From positions 6,121 to 70,120 of the forward strand of contig JBASEY010000022.1 in the NCBI GenBank assembly GCA_049652745.1: a stretch of 64,000 nucleotides of DNA. The letters are read 5' to 3'. Made by a program: the position numbers and the translations under genes. Position 1 is the first letter of the stretch. Each line of letters starts with the position of its first letter. Below, piece after piece: positions 44,601 through 53,245 of the stretch. Under the pieces are notes generated by a model. It ran no database searches and had not been told where the DNA came from. It was given only the letters and a program-made list of their open reading frames with translations. The DNA comes from JBASEY01 sp049652745. Lineage in GTDB: Bacteria; CSSED10-310.

Positions 44601-47427
44601 CGTATTTTAAATCTCCTGCACCGTAATTTCCGGCTTTCAAGGCCGTGTGCCAGGAACGGCGGATCAAACGCACCGTCAGTTCATGGCCAGGTTCAGGGGT
44701 ATTCTCCGGCCCAAGCAACACCACTTGTGAAGTGATCGAATCACCCTTGTTCAAAATACGGGGACTTTTGATGCCCAACATGAAAGGCGGCCTACCGGCG
44801 ATTTGTTTTACCGCCGTCACACTCTGACCGTCAACACCCGTCAGTGTCGCTTCGATTACGTAATTACGCGGCGCCAGCGACGGTTCTTCCAAAGGATCGA
44901 CGGTTATTTCCGATGCACCGTTTGCATCCGTTTTAGTAACGATATTGACAATTTCATTCTCCCTTAAACCCGGTCGCGATGAAAACTGTTCATCCACGGC
45001 AAACCGGAATCCTGGTAGGGATTGAATCTGCCAAACAGCGGGGTGCTGAGTCACCCTCCAACTTACCGGGCGGCTATCGAGAGCTCCGCCGGCGTAATAG
45101 CGTGCGGTCAGTGAGACGGTAAAGCTGGAATCCAAAGGCACCGTATCGCTGCTGTGAAGCAGGGCTTCAAACAAAGGTATTCGATAATCCTCCAGTCTGA
45201 ATCGACAGGTTGAAATGGTTTCACCTTCTTGCTTGACGGACACTCGATAAAGGCCTGCCGGAGCGTCCTGCTGTTGAAATTTGTGATAGAACGCGCCTTG
45301 TGAATTCACTTCGAGCGCCTGTGTCCACAACAGATCACCAGGCCCTTCGATCGTCAAGGAAAAAGCCTGATCTTCCAAAGAAAACTGTCCTTCCGAACGA
45401 TAACGTATCCAACCGCGAATATGAGTCGGTTCACCGGGTCTGTATACGGGACGTTCAGTGAACGTGTGACCGACATAAGCGCTTCTATGAGTGCTATACG
45501 GTATATTTATAGGTTCATACAACCAATCTCCATATTTCTGCCAATATCCATCTTTGAAAAGCTCCGGAGGATTTTCGGTATTCAGGACAAGTATATCCGT
45601 CCCATGCTCAACACGAATCCGTTTCAGACTATAAAAATCCGACGTGCCGGTCCGTGTTTCTCTGAAATAACCCATTGCATTTGTCTGGCCGCTGAGAACA
45701 CGTGTCCATTCACCATAGCTGAACCCTTCCAACGTCACTCGCGCACCTGCCACCGGGGCTCCGGATTTCAACGATGTGACATAAAAAGTGACGGCATCGG
45801 GCTCTTCTATCGTCGTCAGTGCAAGATCCGTCACCTGTATACGCATCCAATGGCGCTCACCCGGGCTATCCAAAGACTGAACTCCAGCCAGATATGTTCC
45901 AGGCGCATTCGCCCCATCGATCTGTGCCAGATAATCCGCCAAATCCACCCCGTATGTCCGGGCGTCTCCCATCGGCTTCAACGCCATTTCAACCACATCG
46001 GATACCTGATGAGAACCCATCGTTTCCAATGTTTTCTGCAATTCCCAACTGGAGGAGTACAGCGTTTGATCATGATAGTATTCGTCTGAACGTTCCCCGT
46101 GATTTCTTGAAGACCATGTATCCGGATTTGTGGTCACAGGCTCGTCCGGAAAGGGCCACAGCGTTCTGTCCAAAGGATTTATTCGATATATACGCACATC
46201 CGCGACATGATGACCTCGACCGGTCAACGGCAGCATCTTCGGACCATACCGTTCGACGATAACGTCCTGGCCCGCCCATTTAAGAATTTTATCCGGCTGA
46301 GTAAATATAAATTGAAATTCGATGTAATTGACTAAAGCCTCCGGATTGGAAAGACTGGTTCCAAATGCCAACGATCGACCACGGTTATCTTTGATCAAAG
46401 GCGACGGGCGCAAGACAGCCTGGTACGTCGTATCAGGCAGAAAATCACCGGTGACTTTGATGATCCGATCCTGGATGACAAATTGCATGTTTGCGACTGT
46501 CGGATGTATATGCACAAAATCCCACATTCCCGCCGGTGTTGTCGGTTCGGGCGGAGCGCTCATCCGAATCGACAACTCAGGAGGATTGACGGAAAGTTCC
46601 AACGGCTCAGTAAACAGAACGTCCTCTTCCGGTCTATAAGGCACCTTCAGCCAGCTTTCCCCCGAGCCCACAGCAAGAACGCTGAATTGGCGCACCGTGG
46701 TAAAATCAAGGGTGAAACGAGCTGTTTCATCGGCAGGTTCCACAAGGTTCATCACCATTCGAGCGCGGACATTTTCCGGTATAGGATGGTTGAGTGTGAC
46801 AAGATATTCGGCTTCACCTTCAGGGATATCGGGTCCTGACCGCTTTATCGAGAAATGCTCTTTGTTCAAAACACGAGATGGTGCACTATCTGTTCCCGGG
46901 CTATTCCACAATTGAATTTGTATATTTTCAGTCAGTTTATCGATATGAATCGGTGAAGCGAAAACCAGCTTGATCATCTCAACCGGCGGCACATCCAGTT
47001 CATTTTGTTCTGGCACAGTCCGGACAGGACCCGCCGCCAATGTCTGAAGTGTCGCTTTTGCGCCTCCTGCCCTAAGATGATACGTGGTATATGCAGGCCA
47101 CGGTTCTGAAGGCGAAAACTGGAGTATTTTCGCATTCAGCCACCGCCATCCTCCCGGATGAGCTGGTTTCATATCGACCCATCGTTCCGGGTTCAATTCC
47201 GTCGAAGGGTCGACAGGGCCGGTGGAGGAATCGAAAAAGACCGTGATCGGATCGAATGTCCGAAGCCATCGATCCGGAACGATTGTATCCCCTCGTTGAG
47301 CTGTCGGTCTGACCGTATTTTGATCACCGGGATATGCCGCCCAAACAGGCGTTGTCATAACTAAGAGAAGCGCCAGGAACAAAAACCTGGAAATCAAGGT
47401 CTTGTTGCGGTGATGTGAATAAATCAT
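41617..47427 (-). CDS. Bacterial alpha-2-macroglobulin
   Basis: About 1936 residues, longer than the usual 1500-1650. A Sec signal peptide ends near VWA (no lipobox, unlike the lipoprotein form in E. coli). The N-terminal half consists of macroglobulin beta domains. The thioester motif CTEQ is present at Cys1457, inside the helical thioester domain (EYPYTCTEQQ), so it should trap proteases covalently. The ATG at 47427 has GGAGGA 9 nt upstream; a TTG at 47448 is possible but has no site. It is 5 bp from the upstream giant protein gene and overlaps pbpC, so the three form an operon linking protease defence to peptidoglycan repair. Confidence 0.95.
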   Translation of the reverse strand: MIYSHHRNKTLISRFLFLALLLVMTTPVWAAYPGDQNTVRPTAQRGDTIVPDRWLRTFDPITVFFDSSTGPVDPSTELNPERWVDMKPAHPGGWRWLNAKILQFSPSEPWPAYTTYHLRAGGAKATLQTLAAGPVRTVPEQNELDVPPVEMIKLVFASPIHIDKLTENIQIQLWNSPGTDSAPSRVLNKEHFSIKRSGPDIPEGEAEYLVTLNHPIPENVRARMVMNLVEPADETARFTLDFTTVRQFSVLAVGSGESWLKVPYRPEEDVLFTEPLELSVNPPELSIRMSAPPEPTTPAGMWDFVHIHPTVANMQFVIQDRIIKVTGDFLPDTTYQAVLRPSPLIKDNRGRSLAFGTSLSNPEALVNYIEFQFIFTQPDKILKWAGQDVIVERYGPKMLPLTGRGHHVADVRIYRINPLDRTLWPFPDEPVTTNPDTWSSRNHGERSDEYYHDQTLYSSSWELQKTLETMGSHQVSDVVEMALKPMGDARTYGVDLADYLAQIDGANAPGTYLAGVQSLDSPGERHWMRIQVTDLALTTIEEPDAVTFYVTSLKSGAPVAGARVTLEGFSYGEWTRVLSGQTNAMGYFRETRTGTSDFYSLKRIRVEHGTDILVLNTENPPELFKDGYWQKYGDWLYEPINIPYSTHRSAYVGHTFTERPVYRPGEPTHIRGWIRYRSEGQFSLEDQAFSLTIEGPGDLLWTQALEVNSQGAFYHKFQQQDAPAGLYRVSVKQEGETISTCRFRLEDYRIPLFEALLHSSDTVPLDSSFTVSLTARYYAGGALDSRPVSWRVTQHPAVWQIQSLPGFRFAVDEQFSSRPGLRENEIVNIVTKTDANGASEITVDPLEEPSLAPRNYVIEATLTGVDGQSVTAVKQIAGRPPFMLGIKSPRILNKGDSITSQVVLLGPENTPEPGHELTVRLIRRSWHTALKAGNYGAGDLKYETHVVETPITTKTKVSGDKPVDVTFSVSEAGVYIVELSARDKVGRAQRVAMDVFVQGPTPVTWERAPERGFTLRTDKTVYEPGDTARLLIESPFQTAEALAVVESPDGLKFFHSAVRNGAGIIDVPIKNIWCPQVTVSVMLMRGRLEGTRIDPVSGIDLGKPQTLGATVDLRVAESRYVASVKLIHPDRAVPGETIDLSIELHDSNNQPIAGEAAVWLVDRAVLALGREPDPNPLKDLLKPFGSTIGIRDTREMVIGNLPGVFTKGGDYGDDMAGDIFDRMSLRKKFVPVPFYEPFVSVGPTGKANLKVELPDNLTEFAVRAKANSGVDRFGYAESRLAVRLPLVVQPTLPRFLRPGDTFDALAVTRVVEGKGGVGHVALQAKGLNLKGPAAQQVNWEFNQPLRSTFALFLPHPGYGSDGRLKRDTVTVYMAAERLEDEVGDAAEMTLPIYDGVRDWTKVDEWPLKKGETLTIPNIDFNQIRKDSARRIIRISTSQLMSTALQAESMLREYPYTCTEQQVSRAAGFLAAKHLRAALKLPVDDARYDTVIQNVIDYLPTVVTPNGLVAFWPGNPGYVHLTARSLLFLGQARIDGFDVDTMLVEKLVQALKNALRSDSPLLVHGHEMEERVMALEALTLFGQGDIGYIEEMSRQAGSLGLETRARIIRLFSDLPDVETSRLKALVETLMDGVVIQSVHGKPVAVGLHSTFSGWRQGFMSDVTALSEILRTLNRLMPEDDRVQSLADGIAAIIASGRLTTYHSAAVLTAVTELLETGQPKSETTRLKLGKKDYVIDKNSPLLLVEDNGSSEMVIKVDQGSDVMIQAEFQGKPAVDPAELSGESSGFAVQREWIIPKRATVSARKIQMNTAGDTVELVQGTVVEEHVQIVNPEDRNYVVVFVPLAAGLEPLNPHLATSPPEAVPSGQLTLSPDYMEMRDHYVAYYYNVLPRGTYDFYFRTSAMFSGTFTQPGAYTRLMYNFGQTGASPGVYVRISPSE

Positions 47428-47431
47428 GGAA

Positions 47432-50400
47432 TCAATCCTCCATCCCAAACAGGGTCAGGTTTTCCGGAGTTTTTAAGACAAATACCGGTTGAACACTTGC
47501 CGGTGGTCGGTTCAGCGGATTTTTTATTGACAGAGTATATGTTCCGGCTTCGAGGCGCTTATTTATCATGAGTCCTTCCACCAACTCTCTGCCAGCGGCA
47601 TCTGACAGGACCGGCCGGATGTAACCACTGCTGCTGTTGACATAAATTCCTATTTCTTTCGCTTCCAACACTGTAAATTTATAATTTTGGATCAAACCGG
47701 GACCCAGAAAAATTTCCGGCACGGAATCATTTTTGACGACAAGGGTATCAGGTAAAGCCGTCATACCATTCGATGCAGACCATGAAATGCCTTTCATGTG
47801 CTTTGTGGTATTGTAAAACTTTACATGATGTTGTTTTGAATCATAACGCCCGACGAAAACTCCCTGATCGGCATAACAACGGGGTTTTTCGCGTGTCTGC
47901 ACAATCGCCATAGAGCCCGGCGGGAGTTGATATGTCCCAACCGAAGACGAAATCTCGACGGCTTTGCCGGCATCGAAAAACGTCACTTCCACAAATAGTG
48001 GCTCCTGTTCTATAAAAGACTCTTCACCCGGTTTAATCGGAGCTGTTTTAAAGCCGATTTGCTTGTTGCCTTCACCAGGGACCAGAAAATTTATCGTGTT
48101 GTCGGATGACGGGTTTTCGAAACTATTCTGCTCCCAATGCCCATCGACCCCTATTTGAACGTTGCCGTCGTTACTGAAAACAGTTGCCACGACCTCATCC
48201 TTTTTACCCAGTTCGATATCGATCCAGACCTCGTCGTTTTGAGCGACAAGCCACTCAACCCTAGGCGTATTTCTTGAAAACGACAGCCTTTTCAAAGTCG
48301 CTTGAGAGGGTCCATCATTGCAATCGAAGGGTTGCGCAAAGGCAAATCCATCTTTCGAATACAAGGCGACTTTTTCGCCGACAACCTTTTGAAACGGCCA
48401 GTTTTCTCGTGTTTGAAACCATAATGGTGTATCACCCTTCGTTTCCAAAAGATAACTGCCTTTTTTCTCAATTGAAACGGTCGATACGGCAATACAGGTT
48501 TCCCCAAGCTTCTTTGTTATCCATTTCAACGACGTGCCGCCTGATTGGTCTGTTTGACTGCCGACAGGAATCATGGTTTTCTCCAGGTTAATAACCTCGC
48601 TGCGCCCATCGACATTCCAGACGATGCAACCGCTGTTTGCAGTTTGTGCAGGGAAAAAGACAAGATCTCTTCCCAATGAAACCAAGCCATTGGAACCGGT
48701 AAGAAGCTCGGTGATACCGGTCAGACCACGAGAAACACTATGAATGGCGGAAAAAGTATTATGTGAAGAATTCAATGGAATGAAAACAACGTCTTTTCCA
48801 GGTGTGACAGAAAGTTGTCCGGAGTCCGGCCATTGAATAGTTTGTACAGAAGGTATCGTGAAAAACACGTCTATTTCATGTGTGTCTGAAAGAATCGGTT
48901 CAACAAAGAGTTTGTAGTCGCCGGGTTGGAGCCATAAGGCTAAATAGGGGTTCCAATCTCCCGGAATATCATCGGAGCTGGCGATCACGCTGCCTTTTGA
49001 AGACGTTAAAACCGCTCGTGTATCCATCGACGAATCGACCGTAATGATAGCGAACTGCGCATCATGTCCTCCCACCCTGAGATCGACACTGCCGGGGCAC
49101 TCGATTCGAGCTCTTGTGCCACTGACCAGCGGATCGGCGAATATATCTATGGTATAGGGTTTAAGGTTGTCGGGAAGTGCCGATTCAGCGTGGAAATACC
49201 ACTGACCGGCGGGAAGATGCCCTTTCCAAACGGTGTTTTCGAATATTTCAGCGCCGTAGGTATCATTGGCGCTGTTTTGTATTCGGCCTTTCATACCGGA
49301 CGTCATCTGAACCGACAATTGGGTTTCAGCCTGCAATTGAAATGTCCAGGTATCTTTTTTTTGTTCCGGATCTTTCCAGAACCCTTTGATCGTTTCCGCC
49401 AAATTCATTTGGCCTGGGACAGCGTCCTGCAAGTAATCCGTGTCGACGGATTTACCAACAGTAACACGTGCGGCATCGATAAACGGCGAAGCGATTTGTA
49501 CCAGGCCGTATCGCCCTGCATTGACATCCCGCAGGACGATTTCCTCCAACCGAACAGCCAAAGGCCAACCATTTGAGTCAACCAGTCTCAATAGCGGCGG
49601 TGTGTTCAACGTGTCAACCTCGATGTGGTAGGAACCAGGCTCCGACAAGATGATTTCTGCGCTGGCATAGGTCGATTCAGACAATTCTGTTCGGCAAATA
49701 GTATTGGGTTCGATTTCACCCATATGGATATTGCGGAGAATTTTACACGATACGGTCATGGGTCCTGCCGAATTGGGAGAAGCTGATATATCGATATAAT
49801 AGTCACCTTTTATAAGATACTGCCGTAGGATTGTTGAATTGCCCGTATCAGGCGCTTGGTAACCGTCGAGATTGGTTTGCATGGCGCTACGGAGTTTAAA
49901 AGACGATTGAAAACGGGCCTTAGCCGTTATTTCATAAACCCCTGTCTCAGATATCGGAATATGTATTTGACTGGTAATTCCAGGTTTTTTATCGATCAGT
50001 ATCTGATTTTCAGGTACCAGAACGGCAATTTTTGGTGATGAGGTTTCTCGCTGCCCAGGCATTTGACTTTTTTTCGGCTGAAAATCTGCACGAATAGTCG
50101 TGCCGTCAAGAGTTGGTTTGCCTATAAAAATTCCGGTTTTTACATTTATATTATTAGTAAAGAAAAGATATTGTTTTTGATTTGTAAAGGTCAAACCCGG
50201 AAAGTGTACGTATCCGCCGGCTTGTCTCGCACTTGAATTCAGTATGTTCCAGTCCGGCACACCATTTTCGCGTAAAAATGCCAGCTCTACCAATCCTGGT
50301 TTATCCGGCTCGATCGTCAATTGACAGATATATGTATTGACATCAACTGTCGACGGAAAATTCTGAGGCAGGGGTCTGACATAATCACTGGATTGGTGGG

Positions 50401-51706
50401 TATGAAAGGTTTCAAGTACAAATCGGCATGGAGACCCACGGGAATGGAGTGTGTATTTTCCAGCCTCTTTAAACCAGACAAAAAAAGTGGTCGGCTTCGA
50501 TATATTAAAGCGACGATATGCAGGAATGTTTGGTTCCACATCGATTCGCTCTGATGCCAGAACATTTTCTTGTCGAGGTGTTTGTTTGTTCTCTTCGATA
50601 ATTATTGCGTTCAACTCGGCCTGGTCCCGAGGGTTTCCTCCGTGAAAAAATGTGACATCTCTTACGCCGTCCAATTGGTAAACAGCCGGATTGTTGTAGT
50701 TTTCCCGAAACCATGTAAGATTATATGAAGAGCCTGGGTATCCGCTGACCACAACGACTTTTCTGGGGTCGTAGTCATACATCTTCCGCTCTACCGAAGG
50801 ATTGCGCAAGTCACTTATTTTAATCGTGTAAACGGTTTCCAATTGAATATTGTCATCACTGGAAATTTGGTCTACAGACAGGCCGGTTCCCAGGCTCAGG
50901 GAATCAAGGCGAAAGAAATCGGCTCCGGAATCAACCAAAAAAATATCATCGCCGAAAACACTGATATTTCGATTTATCGATCCGGCAGCCGCTACTGAAG
51001 CGATGCCGGTTCGAATATATAATGGTGATGATGTGCCTCCGTAAGCCCATGGCAAAGGTTCGCCGCCATAAACGGTGACTCTGTGAGTGCCGGCCGGGCA
51101 TCGCGTCAGGAAACGGCAGCGTTTCAATGATTGGCCGGAGTTATCTTCTACAAATGAAAGAATCGGTTCAATATCCGTCAACCAACTTCCATTCAACCAT
51201 AGACGCATGTCTTGTAACGATCGGCCTGCGGCGTCGATATAGATCATTTGTGCCTGGGGAAGCGTCAACCAGAAATCCAGGCTTTCAAGATCATTCAGTG
51301 TCGTTTCTAAAGGCTCGATTCCCGGCAATTGAACCGATCGATCGGTAACAGTTTTAAATGGTTCAGCTTTTAATTCGACCTTTTCTTCACTGTTACCCGA
51401 CCCTTTTACCATCAACAGATATTCGCCGGCATCTAAAAAAGTGTCCAACCGCCCATCGTTGGCGCCTGCAACTCCATATTCGGGCCCAGGTCCTTTGATC
51501 AGGTCGACAAGTTGAAAAGATGCGCCCGCTGAACTGTGCACTCGAATGGAATACCGTCCGGCATCCATCACCGACAAAATCGTTTTTTGAACTCCTACCG
51601 CCGGAACAGCCCCGCTGCTGAGCTTACAGGCTCCGCTAACCGACGGAATAAAAAGCATAAAAAGTATCGTGGCGCTTAAAAGAGTTATAGTTATGTTTCG
51701 TTTCAT
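47432..51706 (-). CDS. Giant secreted beta-rich protein associated with alpha-2-macroglobulin
   Basis: About 1424 residues from the ATG at 51706 (GGAGGG about 10 nt upstream; a TTG at 51730 is less likely). A signal peptide ends near SVSGA. The rest is beta-rich and appears to contain many diverged repeats of about 100-150 residues, each with a phrase of the kind aG-x-Y-x-(I/L)-x-(V/A): DAGRYSIRV, DAGEYLLMV, EAGKYTLHS, ETGVYEITA, EPGSYHIEV, EAGTYTLSI. This recalls pre-peptidase C-terminal (PPC-like) domains. No enzyme motif is seen. It directly precedes alpha-2-macroglobulin with 5 bp between the coding regions. I infer a periplasmic or surface partner. Not recognised as a named family. Confidence 0.75.
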   Translation of the reverse strand: MKRNITITLLSATILFMLFIPSVSGACKLSSGAVPAVGVQKTILSVMDAGRYSIRVHSSAGASFQLVDLIKGPGPEYGVAGANDGRLDTFLDAGEYLLMVKGSGNSEEKVELKAEPFKTVTDRSVQLPGIEPLETTLNDLESLDFWLTLPQAQMIYIDAAGRSLQDMRLWLNGSWLTDIEPILSFVEDNSGQSLKRCRFLTRCPAGTHRVTVYGGEPLPWAYGGTSSPLYIRTGIASVAAAGSINRNISVFGDDIFLVDSGADFFRLDSLSLGTGLSVDQISSDDNIQLETVYTIKISDLRNPSVERKMYDYDPRKVVVVSGYPGSSYNLTWFRENYNNPAVYQLDGVRDVTFFHGGNPRDQAELNAIIIEENKQTPRQENVLASERIDVEPNIPAYRRFNISKPTTFFVWFKEAGKYTLHSRGSPCRFVLETFHTHQSSDYVRPLPQNFPSTVDVNTYICQLTIEPDKPGLVELAFLRENGVPDWNILNSSARQAGGYVHFPGLTFTNQKQYLFFTNNINVKTGIFIGKPTLDGTTIRADFQPKKSQMPGQRETSSPKIAVLVPENQILIDKKPGITSQIHIPISETGVYEITAKARFQSSFKLRSAMQTNLDGYQAPDTGNSTILRQYLIKGDYYIDISASPNSAGPMTVSCKILRNIHMGEIEPNTICRTELSESTYASAEIILSEPGSYHIEVDTLNTPPLLRLVDSNGWPLAVRLEEIVLRDVNAGRYGLVQIASPFIDAARVTVGKSVDTDYLQDAVPGQMNLAETIKGFWKDPEQKKDTWTFQLQAETQLSVQMTSGMKGRIQNSANDTYGAEIFENTVWKGHLPAGQWYFHAESALPDNLKPYTIDIFADPLVSGTRARIECPGSVDLRVGGHDAQFAIITVDSSMDTRAVLTSSKGSVIASSDDIPGDWNPYLALWLQPGDYKLFVEPILSDTHEIDVFFTIPSVQTIQWPDSGQLSVTPGKDVVFIPLNSSHNTFSAIHSVSRGLTGITELLTGSNGLVSLGRDLVFFPAQTANSGCIVWNVDGRSEVINLEKTMIPVGSQTDQSGGTSLKWITKKLGETCIAVSTVSIEKKGSYLLETKGDTPLWFQTRENWPFQKVVGEKVALYSKDGFAFAQPFDCNDGPSQATLKRLSFSRNTPRVEWLVAQNDEVWIDIELGKKDEVVATVFSNDGNVQIGVDGHWEQNSFENPSSDNTINFLVPGEGNKQIGFKTAPIKPGEESFIEQEPLFVEVTFFDAGKAVEISSSVGTYQLPPGSMAIVQTREKPRCYADQGVFVGRYDSKQHHVKFYNTTKHMKGISWSASNGMTALPDTLVVKNDSVPEIFLGPGLIQNYKFTVLEAKEIGIYVNSSSGYIRPVLSDAAGRELVEGLMINKRLEAGTYTLSIKNPLNRPPASVQPVFVLKTPENLTLFGMED

Positions 51707-51906
51707 GATGAATTGGCCCTCCAGAGTCAAAACACTAGCGGGATCATATCAAAGGTACGGATTGTATAAAATCTCTTTTTTCCGAAGCCTTCATGCCTCA
51801 TGGATATTTAGCTCGACGCCTGAAATTGTCTATGGGTTAAATGTTATTATTCAACTCTCCCGGCTTTGGAAGTAACAATTTTATGAGGAACAACCAATTG
51901 TAACTT

Positions 51907-51936
51907 TTGCAGCCAAGGCTTGTCCCATGTTAGAAT
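51907..51936 (+). promoter_or_regulatory. Promoter of the rubrerythrin-like gene
   Basis: TTGCAG at 51907-51912 and TAGAAT at 51931-51936, spaced by 18 bp, stand 44 bp before the start codon. The divergent promoter of the giant protein operon must lie within the same 273-bp gap but is not obvious. Confidence 0.5.
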
Positions 51937-51979
51937 ATGTTTTGATGAAAAGGCCGGTTTTTAACATGGAGGTTTACAC

Positions 51980-52477
51980 ATGAAGAGAAATGCTGAAGAT
52001 ACGATCAAAAAAGCTATTTTACTTGAACACAAAGGGCGTGCTTTTTACAATTCGATTTCCAAGAGCACACATAGCGAAGCCATCAGGGAAATTTTTTTAT
52101 CGATGGCGCTTGAAGAAGAAGAGCATCTTCGCGTTTTGTCCGAACAACTGAAAAGCCTATCTCAGACAGGTTCATTCAAATTCATGGAGCTTCAAAAGCT
52201 AAAAGATGATTTTAGCCCGAATGTGTTGACGGCAAGAGTCAAAGAAGAAATTTCCGGCGCCGGCTATGAAGCGGCCGCCATTACAGCAGCGATGCATTTT
52301 GAGCAACAAGCGATTGACTATTATTCAAGTCAAGCCAAGGCAACACGTGATGAAGACGAAGCCAGAATTTTCAATTGGCTGGCGGAATGGGAAAAAACAC
52401 ATTTGGACCTTTTGGTCGAAATAGACAGGGAATTACAACAACAAATCTGGTTTGATCAGAACTTCTGGCCTTATTAA
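51980..52477 (+). CDS. Ferritin-like/rubrerythrin family protein
   Basis: 165 residues forming a four-helix bundle with two Glu/His ligand sets: Glu16 and EEEEH (45-49) in the first half, the repeat region of EAAAITAAMHFEQQAID (97-113) and EWEKTH (136-141) in the second. This is the di-iron pattern of rubrerythrins, here without the rubredoxin domain. It probably reduces peroxide or handles iron in an oxygen-sensitive cell, like the superoxide reductase found elsewhere in the window. GGAGG lies before the ATG. The stop overlaps that of the convergent NYN gene by 4 bp. Confidence 0.88.
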   Translation: MKRNAEDTIKKAILLEHKGRAFYNSISKSTHSEAIREIFLSMALEEEEHLRVLSEQLKSLSQTGSFKFMELQKLKDDFSPNVLTARVKEEISGAGYEAAAITAAMHFEQQAIDYYSSQAKATRDEDEARIFNWLAEWEKTHLDLLVEIDRELQQQIWFDQNFWPY

Positions 52478-53100
52478 AAACTTACAGGTTCATCCAGTTG
52501 ATCCGCGAACAACTCGCGTAATTCATCCTTGATTTTGCGAGCTTTGTTCGGAGAAATACTTACTTGCTCTACTGATTGGCTTCCTGGTGATGACGAATGG
52601 TCGAGGCCTTGGCTTTTTTGTCGAGACTTTCTGCTTTTATGCGTCTTCTTGAAAAATTTTTCCGGAGGAATCGCTTTAACCCCATGAGCGACAACGGCGT
52701 TACTTAATTCAATATCACCAGTTACGACAAATAAATTGTCTGGTGGGAAAATGTGAGCTGTCAAGTTTACAATCCAATCGTCAGCCGTTTCTCCGGATTG
52801 CGTATATACTTCCCTAATCCCATGTTTTTCATTCAAAATTTGGTTTTTGGATTTTTCCGGTATCAGTCCGACAGAGGAATCACCGTCGAAAACCAGGTAA
52901 ATGATATGCCCAGGATAACTCTCATGATATTGACTACACAACATACGAAGCATATCTCTGGCTTGTTCCAATACAGGTTGCTTTGATAAAACGGGATCCT
53001 GAAAAATAAAATTATACGCATCGATGAAAATACGGGCATTGGATGCGGCACGCAGCAGACTTTCATTCTTATATTTTTTTTGATCCGATTGCTTTTTCAT
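52474..53100 (-). CDS. NYN domain protein (YacP-like ribonuclease fold)
   Basis: 208 residues. The PIN/NYN nuclease core is in the first 140: Asp27 in FIDAYNF, an LVFDGD segment, a Glu/Asp set in GETADDWI and an Asp in VVTGDIELS. These are the acidic residues that bind Mg in NYN nucleases. The last 70 residues are basic and Ser-rich, probably for RNA binding. Bacterial YacP (Rae1) cuts mRNA on the ribosome, and this protein may do similarly. It converges with the ferritin-like gene. Confidence 0.85.
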   Translation of the reverse strand: MKKQSDQKKYKNESLLRAASNARIFIDAYNFIFQDPVLSKQPVLEQARDMLRMLCSQYHESYPGHIIYLVFDGDSSVGLIPEKSKNQILNEKHGIREVYTQSGETADDWIVNLTAHIFPPDNLFVVTGDIELSNAVVAHGVKAIPPEKFFKKTHKSRKSRQKSQGLDHSSSPGSQSVEQVSISPNKARKIKDELRELFADQLDEPVSF

Positions 53101-53245
53101 TATTTCCTCATCAAATATTACCGTTCTTATATAGAACAGATTTGAAAATTCATCAAGGCCTATTATTTTTCCGACCTGCTTTTGGTGAGCCTGATCGACA
53201 TCGGTAATCTTTCTTCAGTGTGAAACAGTTGAATTCGCTTTATAT

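Noticed and set aside
45421..46089. 222-codon plus-strand frame inside the alpha-2-macroglobulin gene
   Set aside because: It is antisense to strongly supported coding sequence, lacks a ribosome binding site and has the composition of a shadow frame.
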